A DNA stretch of 35,471 nt from an uncultured Thiotrichales bacterium (GCA_903824965.1 CAIJYR010000225.1:1-35471); one strand, 5' to 3'; positions 1-8,843 are shown, numbered from the stretch's first letter. Numbers and translations are program-made. The notes: generated by a model not told the origin, from the sequence alone.

Positions 1-289
1 GCGAGCCAGCGAAGTGGCGAGTCGTGGCGGACGCAGGGCGGCGCGGGCGCCGAAGGCACGGCATGTCGCCAATTTTTCGCTCCCGACGGCGACTGGGATG
101 TCCCAGTCGGGTATCGCGAAAAATGGCGACTTCCCTGGCTCTTTAGCGCAGGGCTGTGCTCAATATCACTGGTATAAACATCATACTACACCCATCGTAT
201 GCCTTTCGGTACACGACGCAAAAAAAAAAAAAAACAAATAGAAACAGTTGGTTGCGAGAAGTAAGCCGCTCAGAAACGCTGATTTGCAC
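1..289. other. Left flank, no convincing gene
   Basis: I see no credible gene here. The stretch holds a G/C-rich start, a strong nested hairpin (listed separately) and a run of 15 A residues at 220-234. Open frames that cross it are compositionally odd, run through the palindrome and match no family I recognise. It may be the edge of a repeat element that continues left of the window. Confidence 0.5.
65..130. repeat. Long nested hairpin
   Basis: The outer arms (65-80 and 116-130) are complementary except for one extra A on the left. The inner arms (CCCGAC...ACTGGGA and TCCCAGTCGGG, about 82-111) also pair, with a small insertion in the left inner arm. This could be an intergenic palindrome, an IS end or a terminator. 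There is no T-run after either side, so a simple terminator is less likely. Confidence 0.6.
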
Positions 290-1054
290 TTACGGATGCA
301 GCGCCAGCCTCTTTTCGAGGTACGGCGAGCAACGTGCCCATAAGTAATTCTGGTAATCGGCTCTTTGCATTACGTAGGGATCTTTTGTAGTGCTAGTAGG
401 GATATCACGGGCGTATCTAAGACTCGCCGCTGAGGCACTGAGATCAACGACCAAATCGGCGGTAGCGATGGTCGGCGAAATCTGCGCCAGCAGGTACCAT
501 TCTACGGCAAAGAAACCCGTCAACAACAGTGCACTGTCGGTACTTGCTGGGCCTATGAGGGGCAAGACCACAAAACGACCTGGATCCAGACCCGCCGTGC
601 AGAGCGATTCGGTAAACTCTGTTTCGGTACGTTGATACCCCATCTTTTGGGCAGGATCCCAAAGACCCGCCACCCCAAGAGTCGAATTGATCAGAAACCG
701 TTTTATGGAGGTAAGAGAGGCATGGTAGTCACCGACAAACAAGTTGGTGACGATGAACTCAGGTTCCACAAGGTTTTCATAGACATTGTGGGCTGCCTTT
801 TTGCCCAAGTCAGGAATGGAGCTATCTAGGAAAGAGGCGGTTGGATTGACGATGTTATTTACAAGCCAAGCATTCAGGCCAAACATGGTGCGATTGAATG
901 ACTCGTTTGGATCAATGACATTGGCAAAAGACGTTGTTGCAGAGGGTGCCTTTTGCGCCTCTACGGGTACAGAGGATTCCTCAGCCATCGCTGTTCTACA
1001 AAAGAACACGATGGAAACGATCAACAACCTTATTTTTTGATTATTCATGGACAT
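290..1054 (-). CDS. MlaA/VacJ-family outer-membrane lipid-asymmetry protein, paralogue 1
   Basis: The 254-residue product belongs to the MlaA (VacJ) family. In the Mla pathway MlaA sits in the outer membrane with porins and removes misplaced phospholipids from the outer leaflet. Visible family motifs are ESFNRTMFGLN (about 51-61), YENLVEPEF, NSTLGVAGLWDPA and PGRFVVLPLIGP. The N-terminus is a signal peptide (about 1-24) with probable cleavage after AMA. A Cys lies in the hydrophobic stretch, but without a proper lipobox, unlike the classical lipoprotein MlaA. Start may instead be the ATG at 1048, which has GAGAG at better spacing. A second copy is at 20614-21402; no other mla genes are in the window. 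It lies downstream of nadE on the same strand, separated by a repeat arm. Confidence 0.88.
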   Translation of the reverse strand: MSMNNQKIRLLIVSIVFFCRTAMAEESSVPVEAQKAPSATTSFANVIDPNESFNRTMFGLNAWLVNNIVNPTASFLDSSIPDLGKKAAHNVYENLVEPEFIVTNLFVGDYHASLTSIKRFLINSTLGVAGLWDPAQKMGYQRTETEFTESLCTAGLDPGRFVVLPLIGPASTDSALLLTGFFAVEWYLLAQISPTIATADLVVDLSASAASLRYARDIPTSTTKDPYVMQRADYQNYLWARCSPYLEKRLALHP

Positions 1055-1142
1055 CTCTCAGAGGCTTCCCTCGATTTTTCTAACTGATCAGTTGCCCAAT
1101 AAAGACAAGTAACCACCTCATGTTTCTGTCTTTAGGATTATC

Positions 1143-1176
1143 CCTTCCAGGGGAAGGGGCTATGTCTACAGTCAAA
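1143..1176 (-). repeat. Solo arm of the palindromic intergenic repeat family
   Basis: Read on the minus strand, this begins TTTGACTGTAGACATAGCC and continues into CCTTCCCCTGGAAGGG. It closely matches the left arm of the full element at 30328 (TTTGACTTTAGACATAGCC...). It forms a small CCCTTCC/GGAAGGG hairpin and overlaps the nadE stop codon, so it could act in 3-prime end formation of the clpS-clpA-nadE transcript. Confidence 0.6.
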
Positions 1177-2842
1177 TGCCATGATCGGATCGACCGAAAC
1201 CAGACGTAATAGGATAGCGTCGATCACGACCAAACGCACGATGGGTGATCCGTATGCCCGGTGCCGCTTGGCGGCGTTTATACTCCGAACGATCCACCAA
1301 GTTCACAATCCGTCGCACAACCTCCGGCGCATATCCAGCAGCTATGATCGCGTCCTGGGAGTATTGTTCCTCAATGTACAACGCCAAAATAGGATCTAAA
1401 ATTTCATACGGAGGTAAACTGTCCTCGTCGCGCTGATTGGGGCGCAACTCCGCCGAAGGAGGCCGCACCAAAACACGCTCAGGAATAACCTCCGAAAGAC
1501 CATTTCGGTAGCGAGATAGCCGATAGACAAGCGTTTTTGGAACGTCCTTGATCACCGAGAATCCACCCGCCATATCCCCGTACAAAGTCGCATAACCCAC
1601 GGCAGCTTCACTCTTGTTGCTCGTCGTCAGGACGAGCTTACCTGTCTTGTTCGAGAGCGCCATGAGCAGCATCCCCCGACAACGCGCCTGTAGGTTCTCT
1701 TCCGTGACATCGGCAGACAAACCCTCGAATTCGCTCGCAAGCGTTGCGAGAAAAGCCTGAAAGGAGCCTTCGATCGACAACACCGCCTGACGCACCCCCA
1801 ATGCCTCGGCCTCGGCACGCGCATCTTCGAGACTCATGGCAGCACTGTACCGCGAAGGCATCATCACCGCCTGTACCCGTTCGGCACCCAACGCATCCAC
1901 CGCAATGGCCAACGTCAACGCCGAGTCTACTCCGCCCGACAGCCCCACCAGCACCCCAGGTGCACGATTCTTCTGGACATAGTCACGCACCCCAAGCACC
2001 AACGCACGGTATACACTGGCCTCCAACGAAAGGGGAGGGGGACACCCCTTGGGTATCGGAACCAACCTGCCATCCTCGTGGGTGAACGCAACCAAAGCCA
2101 TCACTTCCTCAAAGGCCATGGCACGCTGGGTCACATGACCAACGGCATCCATGACCATGGATTCCCCATCGAAAACGAGTTCGTCCTGACCACCCACCAG
2201 ATTGACATACACAATCGGCAGATGCACTTCAGACACACGCTCTCGTAAAACCACCTCGCGCTCAGCGGTCTTGCCCATGTGGTAGGGAGAAGCATTGAGG
2301 TTCACGATGATTTGTGCACCCGCTTGTGCGGCTGCTGTGGCCGGGCCACTGTGCCACAGATCCTCGCAGATGGTCACTCCCACCGAAACACCCGCCACCG
2401 AGACGACGAGCGCGTGACGACCCGCTACAAAATAGCGTTGTTCATCAAAAACCGCGTAGTTCGGCAACAAGTGCTTGTAATAAGTACCGAGTACCTGACC
2501 GTTATAGAACACACTGGCTGCGTTGTACAGATGGCCTTGGCAGCGTTCGGGATGACCCACCACAAGCGCAATACCCTGTACATGCATACGCAGTTTTTCT
2601 AACGCACGATCTACCTGATCCAACAGTTCAGAGCGAAACAGCAAGTCCTCTGGAGGATATCCGGTCAGGGTCAATTCAGGGAAGACGATCAAATCCGCGT
2701 GGTACTGATCACGCGCTTGCAGGGCAGCCGCTAGAATGCATGCGAGATTCCCGGAAACATCGCCAACCAACAAATTGCTCTGGGCCATGGCCACACGTAG
2801 GCCAGGCAGCCTTGCCGATTCGCCGTCCGACATGCAGTTCAC
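1172..2842 (-). CDS. nadE: Glutamine-dependent NAD+ synthetase
   Basis: This enzyme catalyses the last step of NAD synthesis, amidating nicotinic acid adenine dinucleotide with glutamine-derived ammonia. The N-terminal nitrilase-type glutaminase domain carries the Glu-Lys-Cys triad: E56 in FPELTLTGYPPEDL, K123 in YYKHLLPNY and C159 in TICEDLW. The C-terminal ATP-pyrophosphatase synthetase domain has the P-loop SGGVDS at 302-307. The length of 556 aa is normal for the bacterial two-domain form. The listed start is a GTG that overlaps the clpA TGA by 3 nt (GTGA arrangement); an ATG at 2833 is the alternative. The overlap implies co-transcription and translational coupling with clpA, an unusual partner. 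Confidence 0.95.
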   Translation of the reverse strand: MNCMSDGESARLPGLRVAMAQSNLLVGDVSGNLACILAAALQARDQYHADLIVFPELTLTGYPPEDLLFRSELLDQVDRALEKLRMHVQGIALVVGHPERCQGHLYNAASVFYNGQVLGTYYKHLLPNYAVFDEQRYFVAGRHALVVSVAGVSVGVTICEDLWHSGPATAAAQAGAQIIVNLNASPYHMGKTAEREVVLRERVSEVHLPIVYVNLVGGQDELVFDGESMVMDAVGHVTQRAMAFEEVMALVAFTHEDGRLVPIPKGCPPPLSLEASVYRALVLGVRDYVQKNRAPGVLVGLSGGVDSALTLAIAVDALGAERVQAVMMPSRYSAAMSLEDARAEAEALGVRQAVLSIEGSFQAFLATLASEFEGLSADVTEENLQARCRGMLLMALSNKTGKLVLTTSNKSEAAVGYATLYGDMAGGFSVIKDVPKTLVYRLSRYRNGLSEVIPERVLVRPPSAELRPNQRDEDSLPPYEILDPILALYIEEQYSQDAIIAAGYAPEVVRRIVNLVDRSEYKRRQAAPGIRITHRAFGRDRRYPITSGFGRSDHGI

Positions 2843-5115
2843 TCTAGAATGGGTGACGAGACGATGCTCTCTTTTGTCTCAAAGCGCAAGGCAAGTTCCC
2901 CAGCTGTCTCTGTGACCTCTACATGACCACCCGTCGAGAGAATCCCGAACAATATCTCTTCGGCAAGTGGCTTTTTGATATGCTCGTGCAGGATACGCGC
3001 CATGGGTCGTGCGCCCATCGCAGGTTCATAGCCCTTTTCTGCAAGCCACGATCGGGCCGATTCACTGACCTCTAGGGTAATGCTCTTGTCATGCAGTTGC
3101 CCTTCCAGCTCCATGATGAACTTATCGACCACATGGGCAATGCTGGTCGGTGTCAAAGACTTGAATTGGAGAATGGCATCCAAACGGTTGCGGAACTCCT
3201 GGGTGAACGTGCGGCGAACGGCATCCGATCCATCGGCGCTGTGATCTTGGCGCGTAAATCCAATGGAAGGACGCCCGATCTGATCGGCCCCCGCATTGGT
3301 GGTCATGACCAAGATGACAGTGCGAAAATCGGCCTTGCGTCCGTTGTTGTCGGTGAGCGTCCCATGATCCATCACTTGGAGCAAGAGATTAAACACATCG
3401 GGATGGGCCTTTTCGATCTCATCCAGCAACACGACCGCATGGGGATGTTTGATCACCGCGTCGGTGAGCAAACCGCCTTGATCAAACCCCACGTAGCCAG
3501 GGGGGGCACCAATCAACCGAGAAACCGTGTGTCGCTCCATGTATTCGGACATGTCGAAGCGCAACAATTCAATGCCCATGATCAAGGCAAGCTGACGGGT
3601 GACTTCGGTCTTGCCAACACCCGTTGGGCCAGCAAAAAGAAAGCAACCAACTGGCCTGGAGGGGTTTCCAAGGCCCGATCGAGACATCTTAATGGCAGCA
3701 ACGAGGGTATTGATGGCCTCATCTTGCCCGAAGATGACCCGTCGCAGATCGGTTTCTAGGGTACGCAGGTGTTCCAAGTCAGAATGAGAGACGGTTTTGG
3801 GCGGAATCCGGGCCATCTTAGCCACGATCAGCTCTACGTCCTGCGGATGAATCACCGCCTGGCGCTCTGTCTGCGAAAGCAAACGCTGGTGTGCGCCTAC
3901 TTCATCGATCACATCAACGGCTTTGTCGGGCAAATGCCGATCGTTGATGTACCGTGCGGAGAGTTCTGCGGCGGCACGCAGGGCAGGACTGGTATACCGT
4001 ATTTCGTGGTGTTGCTCAAAACGGCTCTTCAATCCTTCCAGAATGGACACCGTTTCTTCTACCGTAGGTTCGTCCACATCGATTTTCTGAAAGCGACGCG
4101 CAAGCGCACGATCTTTTTCAAAAATCCCTCGGTATTCCTGGTAGGTCGTTGAACCTATGCACTTCAGATCACCCGACGCCAGCGCCGGTTTGAGAAGATT
4201 CGATGCATCCATTACACCCCCAGAGGCCGATCCAGCCCCCACAATGGTATGAATCTCGTCGATGAACAAAATGGCACCGGCTTCTTGGTGGAGGGCTGCC
4301 AACACAGCTTTCAACCGCTTCTCGAAGTCACCTCGATACTTCGTACCGGCAATCAAGGCACCGAGATCCAACGCATAGAGCGTGCTGTTCGCGAGGATGT
4401 CCGGCACGCCTTTGTCTACGATCATCTTGGCCAGCCCTTCGGCAATGGCGGTTTTGCCGACCCCCGCTTCTCCTACGAGAAGGGGATTGTTTTTCCGTCG
4501 TCGACACAATATCTGGAGGGTGCGCTCGATCTCAGCGCGACGCCCGATCAGCGGGTCAATCTTCCCCTGAATCGCAAGGAGATTGAGGTTGGTCGTGTAG
4601 AGTTCCAGCGGGGTACGGGGAGAGGGAATGTCATCGCCCTCTTCTCCCAGGGCGGCCGTGGGCTGCTCGGTCTCCTCCTCGCCTGGCACCTTCGAAATGC
4701 CGTGCGACAGGTAATTGACCATGTCCAACCGCGTCACATTCTGCTTGTTTAAGAAGTAAGCAGCATGCGAGTCTTTTTCACTGAAAATCGCAACCAATAC
4801 ATTGGCACCCGTGACCTCTTTTTTTCCAGCCGATTGGACATGGAACACAGCACGCTGTAATACCCGCTGGAAACTGAGGGTAGGTTGTGTCTCACGGCCA
4901 TGGGTGTGACTGATGATCGGCGTTTTTTCTAGGAAAGACAGCAGATCCTTACGAAGCCCCCCTACATCCGCTGCACAAGCACGAAGCACCCGATTGGCTT
5001 CAGGATTGTCCAACAAACACAGCAAAAGATGCTCTACTGTCATGAATTCGTGCATCTTTTCGCGTGCTTCGCGAAATGCCTGATTCAGGGTGTACTCAAG
5101 ACTCTTGTTCAACAT
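2839..5115 (-). CDS. clpA: ATP-dependent Clp protease ATP-binding subunit ClpA
   Basis: ClpA is the HSP100 unfoldase that feeds substrates into ClpP in the cytosol. The product is 758 aa, matching the usual length. Order: Clp N-domain (about 1-140), AAA1 with Walker A GEAGVGKT (215-222) and Walker B ILFIDEIH (about 282-289), AAA2 with Walker A GPTGVGKT (496-503) and Walker B VVLLDEIE, then the D2-small domain. The IGF loop (618-620) is present, which is the tripeptide that docks on ClpP and separates ClpA from ClpB. It lies 29 bp downstream of the adaptor gene clpS, the standard clpS-clpA arrangement, and is followed without a gap by nadE. Its peptidase partner ClpP is encoded at 10283-10939. 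Confidence 0.97.
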   Translation of the reverse strand: MLNKSLEYTLNQAFREAREKMHEFMTVEHLLLCLLDNPEANRVLRACAADVGGLRKDLLSFLEKTPIISHTHGRETQPTLSFQRVLQRAVFHVQSAGKKEVTGANVLVAIFSEKDSHAAYFLNKQNVTRLDMVNYLSHGISKVPGEEETEQPTAALGEEGDDIPSPRTPLELYTTNLNLLAIQGKIDPLIGRRAEIERTLQILCRRRKNNPLLVGEAGVGKTAIAEGLAKMIVDKGVPDILANSTLYALDLGALIAGTKYRGDFEKRLKAVLAALHQEAGAILFIDEIHTIVGAGSASGGVMDASNLLKPALASGDLKCIGSTTYQEYRGIFEKDRALARRFQKIDVDEPTVEETVSILEGLKSRFEQHHEIRYTSPALRAAAELSARYINDRHLPDKAVDVIDEVGAHQRLLSQTERQAVIHPQDVELIVAKMARIPPKTVSHSDLEHLRTLETDLRRVIFGQDEAINTLVAAIKMSRSGLGNPSRPVGCFLFAGPTGVGKTEVTRQLALIMGIELLRFDMSEYMERHTVSRLIGAPPGYVGFDQGGLLTDAVIKHPHAVVLLDEIEKAHPDVFNLLLQVMDHGTLTDNNGRKADFRTVILVMTTNAGADQIGRPSIGFTRQDHSADGSDAVRRTFTQEFRNRLDAILQFKSLTPTSIAHVVDKFIMELEGQLHDKSITLEVSESARSWLAEKGYEPAMGARPMARILHEHIKKPLAEEILFGILSTGGHVEVTETAGELALRFETKESIVSSPILE

Positions 5116-5144
5116 GACCGATACCTACCAATCCTTCAGAGCGC

Positions 5145-5468
5145 CTACGTAGGCTCCATTCTACACTGCAACGGATGTTGGTTCTGCCGAGAATAGTCAC
5201 TTACCTGCGCCACTTTGGTTTCGGCCACCTCGCGGGAGAAGACACCGCACACCCCTTGCCCATGGTTGTGGACTTGCAGCATCACTTGCGCTGCTTTTTC
5301 GTGCCCCATCCCAAAAAAACGCTGCAGCACTTTTACCACAAAATCCATCGTAGTATAGTCATCGTTGAGCAGGATCACTTTGTACATTGGAGGACGTTTG
5401 AGCTTGGGCTTATCCTCCTGAAGGACAACACCATCGTCGTCCAGGGCGGCAGATTGTTTTTTCGCCAT
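5145..5468 (-). CDS. clpS: ClpS adaptor of the ClpAP protease
   Basis: ClpS binds the ClpA N-domain and delivers N-end-rule substrates with bulky hydrophobic N-termini. The product from the ATG at 5468 is 107 aa, the normal length (about 106 in E. coli). An upstream in-frame start at 5528 would add 20 unrelated residues and cross a hairpin, so it was not used. Visible signatures are [16 protein letters not shown], whose Asp pair contacts the substrate amino group, and the HNHGQGVCG segment with the conserved His of the binding pocket. The first about 27 residues are the flexible tail that enters ClpA. It is the first gene of a clpS-clpA-nadE unit. Confidence 0.95.
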   Translation of the reverse strand: MAKKQSAALDDDGVVLQEDKPKLKRPPMYKVILLNDDYTTMDFVVKVLQRFFGMGHEKAAQVMLQVHNHGQGVCGVFSREVAETKVAQVSDYSRQNQHPLQCRMEPT

Positions 5469-5511
5469 AAATTCTGTGATCTCGACATGCAATCCGAACG
5501 ACAAAACCAAA

Positions 5512-5538
5512 CCCTCTCTCCATGGCAAGGAGAGAGGG
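5512..5538. repeat. Perfect 10-bp hairpin upstream of clpS
   Basis: CCCTCTCTCC (5512-5521) pairs perfectly with GGAGAGAGGG (5529-5538) around a 7-nt loop. It lies between the end of the barrel-protein gene and the clpS start, so it may terminate or attenuate transcription. Its C/T-rich arms resemble those of the palindromic repeat family elsewhere in the window. Confidence 0.6.
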
Positions 5539-5584
5539 CAAACGAAAAAGCTATGCGTACTTACTTCTGTTCAGGTAGTGCTAG

Positions 5585-6400
5585 TTAAAAGCGATGCGCA
5601 AATCCGAAGGTGATATTCGCATCGGGCGTAGCTTTGTTGGCTGCAAGGTTCACTTCTGCATCCAACTGGGTGGTTTTATTCAGGAGATACGTCACGCCGA
5701 AGTCTGCGGTTGCCTGCGTTCGGAGAGTCCGCGTATGGTCTCCGTATAGCTCTGCATAGACACCGAAGGTATCGGTCACAGCATAGGTAAGGTTAGCGGC
5801 ACCGTAGGTGTCGTTAAGATAGGAAGTTTGACCCGCTGGATGTTTCGTATCCTCGGCTAGGGTTAAGGTGAGGCTTGTCTTGTCGTTTAGGCTGAGACTC
5901 CCCGTCGCAATGGCACCCCCTACTGTGCGATTGTCGAACACCCCTGCATTTTTGAGCTTTTTGTCAGCCGTTGGAGTGGTCACAAAACCAATGACCGCGA
6001 AGGCGGGGTTGTTGCCATCCGCTCCCATGAAGGTATGAAGCACACGGAAGGTTGTGTTTCCAAAACCCGAGGTGGACTGGCCCAGATCCGTTTGTCTGGT
6101 ATAGGGGGTCACAATCACCTGAACATCCGTTGCGTCGAAAAGACCATACCGGAGAGAGGTCTGTGCGAACTGATACTGATGACTGTGATCAGGGGGGGCT
6201 GAGGTGTTCGTATAGCTCGCAATCGCGGTTTCGACCTGGAAGTACCCCTTCGCTACGGCAACCGCGCCCTCTGCCTGGCCTGGGCGTCCAGAAATAAACG
6301 CTGGGTCACTGCTTGCAGCGTCGTCTGCGACCGAAGGGAGCGGGAACGCAACAGCCATCATTGCAAAAAGCGCAACGGTTTCTACTTTTTTCATTTTCAT
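5585..6400 (-). CDS. Predicted outer-membrane beta-barrel protein (transporter/MetA-pathway-like)
   Basis: From the ATG at 6400 the product is 271 aa and begins with a clear signal peptide (MKMKKVETVALFAMMAVAF..., likely cleavage after SVA near residue 25). The mature part is rich in alternating polar/hydrophobic segments, as in beta strands, and ends in Phe (FGFAHRF), the usual C-terminal signal for outer-membrane insertion. The pattern FQVETAIASYT...LRYGLFDATDVQVIVTPY resembles the putative MetA-pathway phenol-degradation/transporter barrel family. Substrate is unknown. An upstream in-frame start at 6478 would put non-signal sequence ahead of the signal peptide, so it was rejected. It is transcribed toward clpS but separated by 116 bp with a hairpin, so it is probably its own unit. 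Confidence 0.75.
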   Translation of the reverse strand: MKMKKVETVALFAMMAVAFPLPSVADDAASSDPAFISGRPGQAEGAVAVAKGYFQVETAIASYTNTSAPPDHSHQYQFAQTSLRYGLFDATDVQVIVTPYTRQTDLGQSTSGFGNTTFRVLHTFMGADGNNPAFAVIGFVTTPTADKKLKNAGVFDNRTVGGAIATGSLSLNDKTSLTLTLAEDTKHPAGQTSYLNDTYGAANLTYAVTDTFGVYAELYGDHTRTLRTQATADFGVTYLLNKTTQLDAEVNLAANKATPDANITFGFAHRF

Positions 6401-6917
6401 AGTCAGCCTACTTGGGGAGAAGAAAAAAAGGGGGTAAAAACAGAGATGCGGATCGTCAAAGCATCCGTTCCAGATCACGGTGCGGTACTGCGAAAGTTGC
6501 CTACCTTTTCCCGCGTGTACTCTGACTGCTGTCGGGATAAATCGTTCACTGTCGTCTTTTCAAACCTCGTGCACGGAGCGAAAGCGAACCCGATCGAAGT
6601 GTCTCCCCTCACTTCGAACCACCCCTAAGGTGAGCGTCCACGCAAAACCGCGCACTACAGAACATGAAGTTCTAGAAGCCTGTCGGAGGGTGTTCGGTCA
6701 ATCGATTGGACGTTCGCTGTGAGGTGATTTGTCCGGCTTTTGGGCAATCAACAAAGCGCCGCTGTCGGATCAGCCGAAGGAGGGATGCACACGCACAATG
6801 ATAAAACCGATCCCCATCTCGATCAAGACGCCATGAGGGGAACAGGGGGGATCGGGTGTGGTCTACATACAACGGAACAACCATGAACAACCGGTGGTTT
6901 CCAGGTGCAAGGAAACC
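6401..6917. other. 517-bp intergenic region, no gene seen
   Basis: No frame here looks like a real protein. It lies upstream of the barrel-protein gene and downstream of the repeat-protein gene, so it must hold the promoter of the former and the 3-prime end of the latter. An inverted repeat CCGATCCCC (6807-6815) / GGGGATCGG (6847-6855) has a roughly 31-nt loop. I see no tRNA, IS or clear terminator. Confidence 0.5.
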
Positions 6918-7529
6918 CTACCGCGTGATACGAATGGTCTGATCAGGCCCACCCACACCACGGGAAACTCGGTTGGAGATCCCGTTGGTCAATCCACTTA
7001 TGACGGCATTGACCAGCATCATAGAAGCAAATTGCGTCACCCCTGCGATGGCAATGCCTGTGTTATCAGCCACCTTTTGGAAATAGGTACCTGCGTCGGC
7101 GGGTGGTTGTTGATCCCACACGCTGAACCATGCTGTGATCGCGGCAAAAGATACGGCAACACTGGTCAGTGTCAGAGCAGAATAAGCAACAATAGGTGTA
7201 ACACCAACGCCTGTAGTCAACGCATTGGACATCCCAACGGCAGAAGCAGCAGTTACAACCGCCATCGAGGTCGTGGTGACAACGGCAGCTTTGTTGGCAT
7301 TGAAAAAAGGTTGTGCCACTGGTTGTGCTGAGGATTGTGCCGCCGATTGTGTCGCTGCCTGTGTCGAGGGTTGTGCCGCTGCCTGTGTCGAGAGTTGTGT
7401 CGCTGCCTGTGTCGAGGGTTGTGTCGCTGCCTGTGTCGAGGGTTGTGTCGAGGGTCGTGCCAATTCAACGGCAAAAGCCGATTGCAGCACAAAGAGCAGA
7501 CCTATGAAAGCGTATAAAAATCGACTCAT
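6918..7529 (-). CDS. Secreted or membrane protein with Thr/Gln/Ala repeats, unknown function
   Basis: I do not recognise this gene. From the ATG at 7529 it encodes 203 aa. A signal peptide (MSRFLYAFIGLLFVLQSAFA, about 1-20) is followed by a low-complexity stretch of imperfect 8-residue repeats of the STQAATQP type (about 24-65). Then come long hydrophobic segments rich in Ala/Val/Thr/Met (about 75-135 and 160-185) that could be two to four membrane helices. The C-terminus is short and basic. An in-frame extension up to 7961 overlaps rtcB and has no signal sequence at its start, so it is rejected. It is divergent from rtcB with 60 bp between starts, and AGAGGCC precedes the ATG. Confidence 0.6.
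   Translation of the reverse strand: MSRFLYAFIGLLFVLQSAFAVELARPSTQPSTQAATQPSTQAATQLSTQAAAQPSTQAATQSAAQSSAQPVAQPFFNANKAAVVTTTSMAVVTAASAVGMSNALTTGVGVTPIVAYSALTLTSVAVSFAAITAWFSVWDQQPPADAGTYFQKVADNTGIAIAGVTQFASMMLVNAVISGLTNGISNRVSRGVGGPDQTIRITR
7345..7440. repeat. Four tandem 24-bp coding repeats
   Basis: Units at 7345, 7369, 7393 and 7417 share the plus-strand consensus (G/A)(G/A)TTGTG(T/C)CGCTGCC followed by TGTGTCGAG, with one or two changes each; a half unit follows at 7441-7452. Each encodes eight residues of the minus-strand repeat protein. Copy number is likely to vary between strains by slippage without changing frame. Confidence 0.85.
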
Positions 7530-7589
7530 GATCGATGGCCTCTGGTTGTTATTTCCCCGCATGGGGCAATGATGGCGTAGTATACTGTC

Positions 7590-8747
7590 ATGATAGGGTA
7601 TTGGACAAGCCAGAACAAAGGCAACAGCGCGAATATGCACATTGTTACCGACAAACCGTATCATTTGTTTGTGGACACGATCGAGCCAGAGGCCCTCCAT
7701 CAGTTTGAGAGCGCCATGCAACAGCCCTTTGTGGTGCGTGGGGCCTTGATGGCAGATGCCCACACAGGGTATTCCTTGCCCATTGGTGCGGTCATCGCCA
7801 CCAAAAGCGTGGTGGTTCCCGCCTGGGTCGGCTATGACATTGGTTGTGGTATGTGTGCACTGCCGATCTCCCACACCAAAGACGTCCTCACCGAACATGC
7901 ACAACAGATTTTTGATCAGCTCTACAAAGTCATCCCTGTCGGGTTTTCCCACAATCGGCACGAAACCGTTTGGGAAGAGGCTGAGAAAATCAAGAAAACA
8001 GAGGTGTTAGCCTCGATTTTCAGAAAAAATGGACTGCATCAGTTGGGCAGTTTGGGGGGCGGAAATCATTTTATAGAAATCGGAACCGATGAGACAGGGA
8101 GAGGATGGATCGTGATCCACTCTGGCAGCCGAGGCATAGGACATGCCGTTGCAACCCATTATATGAAAACCGCCAGCGGTACCGGAAAAGCACGAGAAGG
8201 GCATTACGGATTGTCCGTACAGAGCCAAGAAGGGATCCATTACCTCAAAGACCTGCACTTTTGTCTTTCCTTTGGGCTCGAAAACAGAATGGAGATCATG
8301 CGCAGGGTCGTAGCCACTCTGTGTGATTTGGTTCCTGGTCGTGCTTTCTGGGACGAGCGCATCAACAGAAATCATAACCATGTCGAGCATAAAGAGGGGA
8401 TCTGGATTCATCGGAAAGGGGCTACCCACGCCGAAAAGGGCATGATGGGGGTGATCCCTGGCAACATGCGGGATGGTAGTTTTATTGTGCGGGGCAAAGG
8501 AAATCCAGATGCCTTGTATTCCAGTTCCCATGGTGCGGGTCGTGTGTTGGGACGTAAGGCGTCCAAAGCGGCCATCAGTATGGCTGATTTTGTCAAGACA
8601 ATGAAGGGGATAACCGCCCGCGTTGCCCCAGAAACCTTGGATGAATCCCCCTTCGCATACAAGGATATACACCATGTGATCGAACAACAGAGCGAACTCA
8701 TCGAGGTGATCGCACACATCACACCCATTATCAACCTCAAGGGATAA
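7590..8747 (+). CDS. rtcB: RNA-splicing ligase RtcB
   Basis: RtcB joins RNA 2',3'-cyclic phosphate (or 3'-phosphate) ends to 5'-OH ends using GTP and Mn2+, in RNA repair or tRNA splicing. All core motifs are visible in the 385-aa product: ADAHTGYSLPIG (55-66), the metal-binding D83 and C86 in GYDIGCGMCA, GGGNHFIEI with N159-H160, HSGSRGIG (177-184), NHNHVEH, PGNMRDGSFIVRGKGN and the guanylylated His at 314 in SSSHGAGR. It is slightly shorter than E. coli RtcB (408 aa). The first ATG is used; an internal ATG at 7635 is possible because a TATACT box lies at 7581-7586, too close to 7590. No RtcA, RtcR or archease gene is nearby. Confidence 0.95.
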   Translation: MIGYWTSQNKGNSANMHIVTDKPYHLFVDTIEPEALHQFESAMQQPFVVRGALMADAHTGYSLPIGAVIATKSVVVPAWVGYDIGCGMCALPISHTKDVLTEHAQQIFDQLYKVIPVGFSHNRHETVWEEAEKIKKTEVLASIFRKNGLHQLGSLGGGNHFIEIGTDETGRGWIVIHSGSRGIGHAVATHYMKTASGTGKAREGHYGLSVQSQEGIHYLKDLHFCLSFGLENRMEIMRRVVATLCDLVPGRAFWDERINRNHNHVEHKEGIWIHRKGATHAEKGMMGVIPGNMRDGSFIVRGKGNPDALYSSSHGAGRVLGRKASKAAISMADFVKTMKGITARVAPETLDESPFAYKDIHHVIEQQSELIEVIAHITPIINLKG

Positions 8748-8843
8748 CGATGCGTGAGGCGCCAACCATCATCCGATTCTCCGGGTTCCTTGCGTTCGGA
8801 CGTAGCACTCTCTTTGCGATCCCATGTATAATTCTCATTCCAC

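Noticed and set aside
14-241. 75-aa frame at the left edge
   Set aside because: It runs through the palindrome and the poly-A tract and shows repeat-derived composition, with no family match or ribosome-binding site.
3091-4752. Long plus-strand frames opposite clpA
   Set aside because: They are shadows of a fully conserved clpA frame.
7225-7572. Plus-strand frame rich in Cys and Ala across the 24-bp repeats
   Set aside because: It is the antisense of the repeat protein and starts with no ribosome-binding site; the minus-strand frame has a signal peptide.
8007-8765. 252-aa minus-strand frame opposite rtcB
   Set aside because: It is antisense to a gene with every RtcB motif intact.
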